Translations under genes and position numbers: made by a program
Assembly: GCA_019694165.1 (NCBI GenBank)
Contig: JAIBCL010000002.1
Location: forward strand, 124,001 to 188,000
Source of the DNA: Verrucomicrobiaceae bacterium
GTDB taxonomy: Bacteria; Verrucomicrobiota; Verrucomicrobiia; Verrucomicrobiales; Verrucomicrobiaceae
Reading direction: 5' to 3'
DNA length: 64,000 bases
Notes under the pieces: generated by a model
Database searches by the model: none
The model's input: the letters and a program-made list of their open reading frames with translations, nothing else
What the model was told of the DNA's origin: nothing
Shown: positions 1 to 7,953 of the stretch, one piece after another
How positions within the stretch are numbered: the stretch's first letter is position 1
Layout: each line of letters starts with the position of its first letter

Positions 1-1177
1 GCCAGTCGGGCAGCGTAAGCATGGTGCCGGCGGCGGTGTGGCCATTGGTGAGGGCTTCGGGGCTGAAGCGCGCTGCTTCATCGCCGGTGAGCACATCGCT
101 GGCGGTGATGCGGGCGTCTTTGGCGATGTTGCGATCGCCGGACCAGGCCTGCACCTCGGAGAGCGCGAAGACGAAATCACCGCGACGTTCCCAGAGGCGC
201 GTGGCGGTGATGCGGATGCAGCGAACGGGCTGGTGGCGGAGATTGAAGCAAACAAGGTTCTGCCCCGGTGATGGCAGCGCGCGGTTTTGATGCTCGCGCA
301 CGACGACGGCATCGCGGAAGTCGAGTTCGGTGGAGGTCTCGATGCGGTAGCGCACGGGGAAGCCATAAGCGAACCAGGAGGGCACTTCGCTGCGCTGCAT
401 GGGCACGAGCACGAGTTCGTCGAGCGGTGTGGTTTGCGGCAAGGTGAGAACGATGGATTTCTCCGCATCCGCGCTGGTGGAGACGGCGCTGTGATAGCCG
501 AGCGGTCCGCTGCCGCCGGGTGCGACAGGCAGGCCGAGCGGCGTGATCATGTCGGTGAGATTGCTGCGCGACCACGACGGCGGATTGTCGCGTGTGCTGG
601 AGCTGCGCACCTTCGCATCCAGCGCGAGATTGCGCGGGCCGGAGAGGAGCATGAGTTCGGCGAGGGCGAGCACGCGCGGGCCATCGAATTCCCACGGCTG
701 CGTGGCGGTGAGGCGCACGCTTTTGATCATGCGCGGCGGGAAGCGCACGACGAAGGGATACGCGCCGGGATTGGGAAGGTCGTGATCGGTTTCTAAGAGG
801 ACGCTGGTGTGATTGTGATCGTCCGTGGCGTCGATGCGGAAGCGCACGGGGAAGCCATAGCCAGGCACGCGAGTCTCGGCTCCTTTCACCAGCGCGGGCA
901 CGAGCGCGACGGTGTCGGCGAGCGCGGGCGAATCGAGTTCGATCTCGGCCCAGAGATCTTCTTCATCGTCATCGGCGCGACCGGTTTGGAAGCCGGTGCG
1001 GTTGCCGCTGTTGATCATCGCAGGCGCGGGGAGCGTGGCGAGTTCCGTTTCGATCTGCTGCAAGCGCGCGCGCTGCTGCCGGAGTTCACCGCCGGACCAG
1101 AACGCGAGGCGCTCCACCCACGCGGTATCGCTGCTCTGGGCGAGCAGGCTGAGGGCGAGGATGGTGGGGAGTTTCAT
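1..1177 (-). CDS. Secreted discoidin-like tandem-module protein, C-terminus cut by window edge
   Basis: I read this frame directly from the minus strand: it opens at ATG 1177-1175 and stays open for 392 codons to base 1. The N-terminus (MKLPTILALSLLAQ) looks like a short signal peptide. Two internal copies of a beta-rich module follow, each containing GFPVR[FY]RI and ending near LAELMLLSGPRN or ALSEVQAWSGDRN, which recalls F5/8-type C (discoidin) carbohydrate-binding folds. No catalytic motif is visible. Verrucomicrobial proteins with such modules can continue into a sensor kinase or hydrolase, but that part lies outside the window, so the function is open. A REP-like element sits just upstream of the start. 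Plus-strand ORFs across this stretch look like shadows. Confidence 0.7.
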   Translation of the reverse strand, partial: MKLPTILALSLLAQSSDTAWVERLAFWSGGELRQQRARLQQIETELATLPAPAMINSGNRTGFQTGRADDDEEDLWAEIELDSPALADTVALVPALVKGAETRVPGYGFPVRFRIDATDDHNHTSVLLETDHDLPNPGAYPFVVRFPPRMIKSVRLTATQPWEFDGPRVLALAELMLLSGPRNLALDAKVRSSSTRDNPPSWSRSNLTDMITPLGLPVAPGGSGPLGYHSAVSTSADAEKSIVLTLPQTTPLDELVLVPMQRSEVPSWFAYGFPVRYRIETSTELDFRDAVVVREHQNRALPSPGQNLVCFNLRHQPVRCIRITATRLWERRGDFVFALSEVQAWSGDRNIAKDARITASDVLTGDEAARFSPEALTNGHTAAGTMLTLPDW

Positions 1178-1202
1178 GGGGTGACGAATGTCGTGAACGA
1201 AC

Positions 1203-1307
1203 GTAAAACGAGCGTCCCGCTCGTAAACTGGTAGAAGGAGTGCCTCGCTCCTTCACCGGCCAGCGAGACGCTCGCGATACGCGATACGAGCGGGACGCAC
1301 GTTTTAC
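1203..1307. repeat. REP-like inverted pair (BIME), copy A
   Basis: A 105-bp non-coding element. The left end starts GTAAA and folds as ACGAGCG-TCC-CGCTCGT. The right end is its reverse complement with one mismatch, so the two ends form 22-nt inverted arms. Two smaller palindromes lie between, one headed by GTAG and built on an AAGGAG/CTCCTT stem. Copy B (2546-2650) has the same length with about four substitutions. The shared block extends to 1172-1329, which includes the start codon of the upstream minus-strand gene. Confidence 0.85.
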
Positions 1308-1340
1308 TCCTCCCCAATCTTCGTGAGGCCGCCGGATCAA

Positions 1341-1556
1341 TCAAAGCGTGTAGCCGCGTGCCGGTCTGCCGAGATCGACCCCTTTGCTGCGGGCATAGTC
1401 GATCATCTCGGCGACGGCGGCCTTGCGCTGCTTTTCCGGGAGGAAATTGATGCGCGCCATCTCCTCGCCGAAGGCGCGGACGTGGAAGTCCCGCATGACT
1501 TTCCGCCACCTGCGTTTTTGCGCGGGCGTCATGGGCTGCTTCGTGGTTTCGTTCAT
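1341..1556 (-). CDS. Small hypothetical protein (71 aa), coupled to upstream gene
   Basis: The start at 1556 is chosen because its ATG overlaps the TGA of the upstream gene (ATGA at 1556-1553), a typical translational-coupling junction. A longer frame begins at 1592 but would overlap the partner by 40 bases. The product is basic and looks helical (MNETTKQPMTPAQKRRWRKV at the start), with no signal peptide or membrane segment. I do not recognise the family. Together with the upstream gene it forms a two-gene cassette bracketed by nearly identical REP-type elements at 1203-1307 and 2546-2650, so the two products may act together. Confidence 0.6.
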   Translation of the reverse strand: MNETTKQPMTPAQKRRWRKVMRDFHVRAFGEEMARINFLPEKQRKAAVAEMIDYARSKGVDLGRPARGYTL

Positions 1557-2473
1557 AAGCCGTAGAAGTGTTCGTGGGCGGACGGCAGCCACTCTATCAC
1601 GTCCATGCCCATCGTCATGCCGACATTTTGCCGTGCAGTCTGCACCATTTTGTCGAGACCATGATCACGCAGCGGATGGAATGGCAGATGAGCCAGGGCG
1701 CATTCAACACGAATGGCATGACCAGTCTCCACGCTGAGTTCACGGTTGCCGCCTGAAGCCTTGCGGACGGCGGAAAGATAGGGCCGCAAATGAGCCTGAT
1801 AGATGTGAACACGAATCTCATCCAGCTCGCTCCAAAAGAGGCGTTCGGCGAGCAGCAGACGTTTGATTCGCAACGAATCATCGAAAGGAGCGAGTTTCAG
1901 AATGGGGCGGTTGCTGATCTGTGCGGGTGTTGGGACGGACTCCTTGAGCGAAGCCCGGAGCACATCCACGTCATGGAGATGGAGCCAGCCGTTGAGGTCG
2001 CCTTCGTCCAGCATTTGCCCGCCGAGAGCCGTCGCGAAAGGCCAGTCCCTGTCGCGGTTCGTGCGCTTCATTTCGGCTACGACGTTGGGCCTTGCGTAGA
2101 TGCCCTGAAGCTGCAGCTCCCAAGCCGAACTCCCTCGCGGCGCGATGCCGAAGACGTCCAGGCAAGTCTCCTCCGGCTTGGTTTTCCAGGTGAAGTGCGA
2201 AGTCCAACCGCCGCGCATCCAGCGGGCGTCGAGCGGCGGGGAGATGTTGCCACGATAGTTCGGCAGGAGGCCGCGCAGTGGTGTCTCCGCGATGAGTTGG
2301 CGGAAGTCATCGGCCTTCTCCACGGTGCAGAGCACATCGCAGTCCTTCGTCGTCGCGGCGACGCCGAAATGCACGCAGGCCATGCCGCTGGTGATCGCGC
2401 AGGTGATGCCGCGCGATTGAGCGGTGGCGACGAGGCCGGTGAAGAAGGACTCGAGTTCGGCGTAGGGGACCAT
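1553..2473 (-). CDS. Hypothetical protein, nucleotidyltransferase-like N-terminus
   Basis: A 306-aa soluble protein. Residues about 25-55 (ITSGMACVHFG followed by TTKDCDVLC) resemble the G-A/G...T-x-D-x-D signature of the minimal nucleotidyltransferase fold used by AbiEii/MNT-type proteins and by bacterial proteins that resolve who-owns-which antigenic traits. The match is by eye and weak. The C-terminal half is helical with many Arg and His (LRIKRLLLAERLFW, then LPFHPLRDHGLDKM). It overlaps the 71-aa downstream gene by 4 bases, as a coupled operon would. Copies of the same REP-type block lie on both sides of the pair. An antitoxin, toxin or housekeeping role cannot be decided from this alone. 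Confidence 0.65.
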   Translation of the reverse strand: MVPYAELESFFTGLVATAQSRGITCAITSGMACVHFGVAATTKDCDVLCTVEKADDFRQLIAETPLRGLLPNYRGNISPPLDARWMRGGWTSHFTWKTKPEETCLDVFGIAPRGSSAWELQLQGIYARPNVVAEMKRTNRDRDWPFATALGGQMLDEGDLNGWLHLHDVDVLRASLKESVPTPAQISNRPILKLAPFDDSLRIKRLLLAERLFWSELDEIRVHIYQAHLRPYLSAVRKASGGNRELSVETGHAIRVECALAHLPFHPLRDHGLDKMVQTARQNVGMTMGMDVIEWLPSAHEHFYGL

Positions 2474-2545
2474 GCGGAGAGGTAGGTTCCGCCAGGAGGG
2501 GATTCAAGGCGCAAAGTGCGCTACGGATTTCATGGGGTGACGAAC

Positions 2546-2650
2546 GTAAAACGAGCGTCCCGCTCGTAAACTGGTAGAAGGAGCGTCTCGCTCCTTCAAT
2601 GGCCAGCGAGACGCTCGCGATACGCGATACGAGCGGGACGCACGTTTTAC
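2546..2650. repeat. REP-like inverted pair (BIME), copy B
   Basis: The same 105-bp architecture as copy A: GTAAA head, ACGAGCG-TCC-CGCTCGT hairpin, an internal GTAG-headed AAGGAGCG-TCT-CGCTCCTT hairpin, then an inverted copy of the left arm. The shared block reaches from 2528 (TTTCATGGGGTGACGAA, a duplicate of the start-codon context at 1172-1188) to about 2671. On the minus strand that duplicated ATG opens only a 9-codon frame, so this is a copied gene start without its gene. Confidence 0.85.
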
Positions 2651-2693
2651 TCCTCCCCAATCTTCGTGAGGCGACAGACTCCGGCGCAGGCGC

Positions 2694-5600
2694 ATGATGC
2701 AGGGCATGATCCGTCTTCTTTTCGCTCTTCTGCTGCTCTTGCCCATCTTTGCGCAGGCGCAGATCAAGATCGTGGCCTCCAGTCCGGGTTCGAATGAAGT
2801 GGCGCTGGGGGAGGCTTACACGCAGACGTTTGATTCGCTGCCTGCGAGCGGCTCGGTGACGTGGACGGACAACAGCACGCTGCCGGGCTGGTATGCGAAT
2901 CTCACGGCGGGCCAGGTCTCGACGGGCAACATGGTCGCTACGGCGATCACCAGTCTCAGCGCGGTGACGACGGGCAGCGTCGGCGGCAGTGCGACATTGA
3001 ATAGCCTGGGCAACAGCGGCTCGTCGAATCGCGCGCTGGGCGGCACGCCGAGCGCGTTCACCACGGGCAGCGCGAATATTTTTTCCAGCCAATCGGTGAA
3101 CGTGGTGCTCCGCTTCCGCAACAACACGGGTGGCGTTCTCACGGGCATGAAGGTGGCTTACCAGACGGTGGGCACGGCGACGACGAACAAGGACGCGGTG
3201 GCGTTCGCGTATCGCGTGTTTGCGGTCGGGAGCGGAACGATCACGTCAAACTTCATCGAGACGCATCGCTATCTGAACACCTTCAACGGCAACTACAACG
3301 AGTCGATGCGCACGGAGTTCGGCAGGCGCGTATCGAGCACGAGCGGATGGACGGCGGTGGTAAAGGAGATCGCGCCCACGAGCACCTCGTCGCGCACGAA
3401 CGACTACACCTTCAATCTGCGCGACGTGTATGTCTCGCCCGGCGACGAGGTGTGGCTGGCGTGGCACATCTGCAAAGAGGACGAGCAGGGCGCGAGCGAT
3501 CCGGCGACGACGACGGGCATCGACAACGTGACGGTGAGCAACTTCACCATCGGGCGTCCCGGTGTGCCGGTGATCAATGTGCATCCGCGCTCGCTCTCGG
3601 TGGCCACGGGCGGCACGCGCGACTTCACGCTGAGCGTGGCGGCGAAGGGCGGATCGCTGACGTATCAGTGGCGCAAGGACGGCGCGAACATCAGCGGCGC
3701 GACGACGAACACCTACACGGCGACGAACGTGAACGGCACATATGAGGGCCTCTACGACTGCGTGGTGACGAACGCGGGCGGCAGCGTGACGAGCCTTCCC
3801 GCGAAGGTGAATATCTACTCGCGCGCGACGGTGACGAATGTGAATGACGTGAGCTTTGCCAGCTACAGCTCGGGCATTTCTCAGATCGAGGCGGCGGCGG
3901 GCGGCACGCTGTGTGATCTCTATTATCCGAGCACGCTCACGCCGAGTTCGACAAAGGTGCCGGCGATCATCGTGATCCACGGCGGCGGCGGCAACAACGG
4001 CGACAAGCAGGACACACGCGAAGTTGATGCCGCGAACGAACTCGCCGCGCGCGGCTGGTTTGTGATGGTGATCAATTATGCCATGTCATCAAGCACGGTG
4101 CAGTGCTGGCCTTACAACCTGTGGGACGCGAAGCAGGCAGTGCGCTGGCTGAAGCAGAAGTCGGACGCGGGCGTGTATGCGGTGGACAAGAACAAGATCG
4201 GCGTGGTGGGCTTCTCATGGGGCTGCAACATGGCCTCGATGCTGGCGATGACGGGTCCGGCGAATGACGCGGGCATCACGACCTCGTCGCTGAAAGTGGA
4301 GCCGCCCACGCGCGGAAATTCGTATGACGGCTACGCCACCACGGTGAACTGCGCGGCGGTGTTTTATGGCGCGACGGATCTGCCGAACTACCACCAGATG
4401 AACCAGTTCCTCAATTACACGGCGTGGGACAACCGCACGCTGTATCGCCGCGCGTCGCCGGTGAACTATCCGAACCCGGCCGCCGCGCCGATGTTTGTAG
4501 CGCATGGCTCGGCGGATGATGACGTGTGGCAGAGCCAGACGGAGGTGACGTATCAAATGCAGCGCAGCCAGAAGGCGGAGCTGGAGAACTACCTGCAAGT
4601 GCCGGGCGGCCAGCATTCGTTCGCGTTGTATGAGACCTCGCGCATCGAGACCGGTTTCCCGAATCCCATCGACGTGCGGCCTGAGACCATTGGCTTCCTG
4701 GAAAAATATCTCGTCGAGACCGCGCGCAGGCCCGCCATTCTCGCGGAGCCGGTGAGCGTGCTGGCGAATGCCGGGAGCACGGCCTCCTTCACCGTGGAGG
4801 CGAATGGTTTGCCCGCACCATCTTACCAGTGGCGCAAGGATGGCGTGAACATCGGCGGCGCGACGAACGCCACGCTGAACGTGACGGCCACGAGCGCGAA
4901 CGGCGGCTACTACGACTGCCTGGTGAGCAACAGCGCGGGCACGATCACGAGCGGCGCGGGCTTGCTGACGGTGATCGGATCGAGCGGCAATCTCCCGCCC
5001 ACGGCGGTGAACGACAGCGCCACGACGAACGTGAACACCGCCGTGAGCATCAGCGTGCTCGCCAATGACAGCGATGCCGATGGCGGCACGCTCAGCGTCG
5101 TGAGCGTCACTCAGGGCGCGAGTGGCGCGGTGAGCATCAATGCAGGCAGCACGAGCGTGACCTACACGCCGAACGGCGGCTTCACTGGCAGCGATTCCTT
5201 CACCTACACGATCACGGACGGCCAGGGTGATACGAACTCCGCCACGGTGAACGTGACGGTGAACGGCCCCAGCGGCACGCAAAACATCACCGTCAGCGCA
5301 GCGGGCACCATCGAGAGCACGAACCCGACGACGAACATCGACGAGGCCACGCTCGGCTATGTGACCACGAAGTATAACGCCGCGCCCGCGACGAGTGCGG
5401 CGCGCAAGGCTTACTTCCAGTTCGATGTGAGCGCATTGAACGTGAATGCCAGCGGCACGGCCACGTTCACCGTGAACTTCACCAATAGCTTCCAGCAGAA
5501 CGTGCAGCTCTGGGCCTTGAACCAGGCCTTTGCCGGTGATGTTAGCACTTTGACCTGGAACACCGCGCCCGCGAATGAGACGACGACGAACAATCTGCTC

Positions 5601-6860
5601 ACCACCGGCGGCACCACCGCCACGGCCATCGGCAGCGCCACCTTGATCCCCGCATCGTATCCGAATCCGGCCTCGTTCAGCATTCCAAACATCGGCAGCT
5701 ATGTGCAAGGCGGCAAAGTCGTGCTCGTGCTCACTGGCGTCACGCACGCGAGCAACAACAGCAGCGGCGCACGCTACAACCGCACCAATGCCACGCTCGC
5801 CATGCCCGTCTTCGGCAGCACGAACACGCCGCCGACCATCAGCGACATCACGAACCGCACCATCGTCGAAGACGGCAGCACGAGTGTGATCAGCTTCACC
5901 GTCGGCGATGCCGAAACTGCCGCCGCAGACCTCGTAGTGACCAAAGCCTCTTCGAACACGAACAAGGTCGCGCTCGACGGCATTGTGCTCGGCGGCAGCG
6001 GCGCGAACCGCACCGTGCAGGTCTTTGGCGTGCCAAACGCTGTCGGTCAGTCCACCATCACGCTCACCGTCACGGACGCGGGCGGCGGCACCAGCTCGGA
6101 CAGTTTCATCGTCACCATCACGCAGGTGAACGACGCGCCGACGATCAGCGACATCGCGGATCAAACCATCGACGCGAACACGAGCACCGCTGCCTTGCCC
6201 TTCACCATCGGCGACATCGAAACCGCGACCAGCGCGCTCACTGTCACCGCCACCTCCTCGAACACGATGCTCGTGCCAAATGCGAATCTCGCCCTCGGCG
6301 GCAGCGATTCGAATCGCACGCTCATCGCCACGCCTGCCGCCAATCAGAGCGGCACAGCCACCATCACCGTGACCGTCAGCGACGGCACGTTGAGCGCGAG
6401 CGACACTTTCCTGCTCACCGTGAACGCGGTGCTGACACCCATCGACTCCTGGCGCGCGACTGTCTTCGGCACCGATGCCAGCAACCCGCTCATCGCGGGC
6501 GACCTCGCCGATCCAGACGGCGATGGCTTTGTGAATCTGCTGGAGTATGCGCTCGGCGGCAACGCCCTCGCGAACGGCGGTGCCTTGTATCAAGCTGCGA
6601 TGTCCACCGGAGCGCTCACCCTGCAAATCACCCGCAACCTCGCGAACACTGACATCACCCTCACCGTGCAAGGCGCCGACTCGCCCGCAGGCCCCTGGAC
6701 CGATCTCGCTCGCAGCACGAACGGAAACGCCTTCACCGTGCTCGCTGTTGGTGCTGCGGTGAATGAAACCGGCACGGGTGCGACGCGGACGGTCATCGTG
6801 ACTGATGCTGTGAGTGGTTCGGCACGGCGCTTCATGCGGACGATGGTGACGAGGCCGTAA
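2694..6860 (+). CDS. Giant secreted Ig-like / alpha-beta-hydrolase / cadherin-like fusion protein
   Basis: A 1388-aa protein with a signal peptide (IRLLFALLLLLPIFAQAQ; ATG 2706 is an alternative start). Order of parts: a beta-rich N-domain (30-280), an Ig-like domain (285-375), an esterase-type alpha/beta hydrolase (380-680), a second Ig-like domain (685-770), a VNDSATT...LANDSD domain (775-860), a DNRLRE-like domain (865-1040), two PPTISDI-type cadherin-like repeats, and a C-terminal D-x-DGDG...LLEYALG module common in Verrucomicrobia. The hydrolase has oxyanion HGGG, nucleophile Ser508 in GFSWG, and candidate Asp608 and His641, so it is probably active on an ester in extracellular polysaccharide. 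It resembles the stand-alone esterase at 14568-15446. The TAA stop lies inside REP cluster C. Confidence 0.9.
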   Translation: MMQGMIRLLFALLLLLPIFAQAQIKIVASSPGSNEVALGEAYTQTFDSLPASGSVTWTDNSTLPGWYANLTAGQVSTGNMVATAITSLSAVTTGSVGGSATLNSLGNSGSSNRALGGTPSAFTTGSANIFSSQSVNVVLRFRNNTGGVLTGMKVAYQTVGTATTNKDAVAFAYRVFAVGSGTITSNFIETHRYLNTFNGNYNESMRTEFGRRVSSTSGWTAVVKEIAPTSTSSRTNDYTFNLRDVYVSPGDEVWLAWHICKEDEQGASDPATTTGIDNVTVSNFTIGRPGVPVINVHPRSLSVATGGTRDFTLSVAAKGGSLTYQWRKDGANISGATTNTYTATNVNGTYEGLYDCVVTNAGGSVTSLPAKVNIYSRATVTNVNDVSFASYSSGISQIEAAAGGTLCDLYYPSTLTPSSTKVPAIIVIHGGGGNNGDKQDTREVDAANELAARGWFVMVINYAMSSSTVQCWPYNLWDAKQAVRWLKQKSDAGVYAVDKNKIGVVGFSWGCNMASMLAMTGPANDAGITTSSLKVEPPTRGNSYDGYATTVNCAAVFYGATDLPNYHQMNQFLNYTAWDNRTLYRRASPVNYPNPAAAPMFVAHGSADDDVWQSQTEVTYQMQRSQKAELENYLQVPGGQHSFALYETSRIETGFPNPIDVRPETIGFLEKYLVETARRPAILAEPVSVLANAGSTASFTVEANGLPAPSYQWRKDGVNIGGATNATLNVTATSANGGYYDCLVSNSAGTITSGAGLLTVIGSSGNLPPTAVNDSATTNVNTAVSISVLANDSDADGGTLSVVSVTQGASGAVSINAGSTSVTYTPNGGFTGSDSFTYTITDGQGDTNSATVNVTVNGPSGTQNITVSAAGTIESTNPTTNIDEATLGYVTTKYNAAPATSAARKAYFQFDVSALNVNASGTATFTVNFTNSFQQNVQLWALNQAFAGDVSTLTWNTAPANETTTNNLLTTGGTTATAIGSATLIPASYPNPASFSIPNIGSYVQGGKVVLVLTGVTHASNNSSGARYNRTNATLAMPVFGSTNTPPTISDITNRTIVEDGSTSVISFTVGDAETAAADLVVTKASSNTNKVALDGIVLGGSGANRTVQVFGVPNAVGQSTITLTVTDAGGGTSSDSFIVTITQVNDAPTISDIADQTIDANTSTAALPFTIGDIETATSALTVTATSSNTMLVPNANLALGGSDSNRTLIATPAANQSGTATITVTVSDGTLSASDTFLLTVNAVLTPIDSWRATVFGTDASNPLIAGDLADPDGDGFVNLLEYALGGNALANGGALYQAAMSTGALTLQITRNLANTDITLTVQGADSPAGPWTDLARSTNGNAFTVLAVGAAVNETGTGATRTVIVTDAVSGSARRFMRTMVTRP

Positions 6861-6963
6861 AACGAGCGTCCCGCTCGTGACTCGTAACGCGAGCGTCTCG
6901 CTCGCCGCTTGAGAGGAGCGAGACGCTCCTTTTACCAGTTTACGACCGGGACGGTCGTTCTAC
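6857..6963. repeat. REP-like cluster, copy C (5' side of RAYT)
   Basis: Starts with GTAAA plus ACGAGCG-TCC-CGCTCGT, followed by a GCGAGCG-TCT-CGCTCGC hairpin, then inverted units GGAGCG-AGA-CGCTCC and ACGACCG-GGA-CGGTCGT, ending in TTCTAC (GTAG on the other strand). The spacer TTTACCAGTTTAC is the reverse complement of the GTAAACTGGTA spacer seen in the other copies. The first unit supplies the TAA stop of the giant protein gene. Confidence 0.85.
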
Positions 6964-6977
6964 GATCTCGCTCAGCC

Positions 6978-7715
6978 ATGTATCCCGAAGAACCGAACTT
7001 CCGTCTCCCGCCTGAGTTCCAGGGCTTCAATCCCCGCGCCGCGATGCGCAACTACGAGCGCAATCTCCCGCACTGGCGACAACCGGGAGCCACTTACTTC
7101 CTCACCTTTCGCCTCAATGACTCCGTGCCCCTGGCGGTCACCGAGGAAGTCCGTCGCGAGCGCGAGGCCTGGCAGCATCGGTTGCAGCTCGAACGCGAGC
7201 AGCACGACGGCGATGTCACGGAGGACAGTTGGGAGCTTTACCAGGCCTTTCTCGTCCGCACTTGGCGGCGGTTGGAGCACGTCATGGACAGCGGGCACGG
7301 CAGTTGTCTCCTGCGCGATCCGCGCATCCGCGAGGTCGTCAGCTCAGCGCTCACCTATTTTCATCAGGACCGCGCCGACACGCATGGCTATGTCGTCATG
7401 CCGAATCACGTTCATGTGCTCGTGCGTCCGCTCGGCGAGTGGCAGCCGGAGCAATTGCTGCACTCGTGGAAGAGCTACACCGCCCACGAGATCAACAAGC
7501 GCTTCGGCCACGCGGAATCGCTCTGGCAGGAGGACACCTGGAACCGCATCGTCCGCGATGACGAGCACTGGCATCGTGTGATGCGCTACCAGTGGCGCAA
7601 TCCGCGTCACGCCCGGCTGCTGCAAGGCCAGAGCACCGTGTGGGTGTGGGATCAGCTCATCGACACCTCGTGCAGCCGTTTGCGCGAGGATGGCTTCGAC
7701 GAGGAGCCGTGGTAG
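6978..7715 (+). CDS. REP-associated tyrosine transposase (RAYT, Y1/HUH family)
   Basis: A 245-aa protein of the Y1_Tnp/TnpA-REP family, single-strand DNA nucleases that recognise GTAG-headed REP hairpins. Visible signatures: a N-terminal PHWRQPGATYFLTFR segment, the HUH motif MPNHVHVLV with His144 and His146, and candidate nucleophile Tyr167 in HSWKSYTAHEIN. The C-terminal LWQEDTWNRIVRDDEHW and YQWRNPRHA segments are typical of RAYTs. ATG 6978 is chosen because the longer frame from 6909 only translates the upstream REP palindromes. The gene lies between REP clusters C and D, and its TAG stop is the GTAG head of cluster D. All key residues are present, so it is probably active, and is the likely mover of the six REP clusters in this window. 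Confidence 0.93.
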   Translation: MYPEEPNFRLPPEFQGFNPRAAMRNYERNLPHWRQPGATYFLTFRLNDSVPLAVTEEVRREREAWQHRLQLEREQHDGDVTEDSWELYQAFLVRTWRRLEHVMDSGHGSCLLRDPRIREVVSSALTYFHQDRADTHGYVVMPNHVHVLVRPLGEWQPEQLLHSWKSYTAHEINKRFGHAESLWQEDTWNRIVRDDEHWHRVMRYQWRNPRHARLLQGQSTVWVWDQLIDTSCSRLREDGFDEEPW

Positions 7716-7863
7716 AACGAGCGTCCCGATAGTAGAACGAGCGCCCCGCTCGATAGTAGAACGAGCGTCTCGCTCGTAAACTGGTAACGAGAGCGTCTCG
7801 CTCTCGTTCGTGCGGAGAGCGGGACGCTCCCGCTACGGGTCACGACCGGGACGGTCGTTCTAC
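7712..7863. repeat. REP-like cluster, copy D (3' side of RAYT)
   Basis: The longest cluster: three direct GTAGAACGAGCG heads in a row (7712, 7732 and 7756), the first two with shortened or variant palindromes, then a CGAGAGCG-TCT-CGCTCTCG hairpin, then inverted units ending in TTCTAC at 7863. The first GTAG overlaps the RAYT stop codon. The flank TCTCGTGAGGCGACA after it resembles the flank after copy B. Confidence 0.85.
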
Positions 7864-7953
7864 GACGCCCTCCCGAATTCTCGTGAGGCGACAAAAAGGG
7901 CCTGATCGTCAATTTGCGAGGTTCCCCCTTCCCCTTTCATCCACCCGCAGCTT

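Noticed and set aside
4215..6671. 818-codon minus-strand ORF opposite the giant protein
   Set aside because: Arg/His/Gly/Val-rich, no domain; it mirrors Gly/Thr/Ser codons of the plus-strand gene, which has clear domains and a signal peptide.
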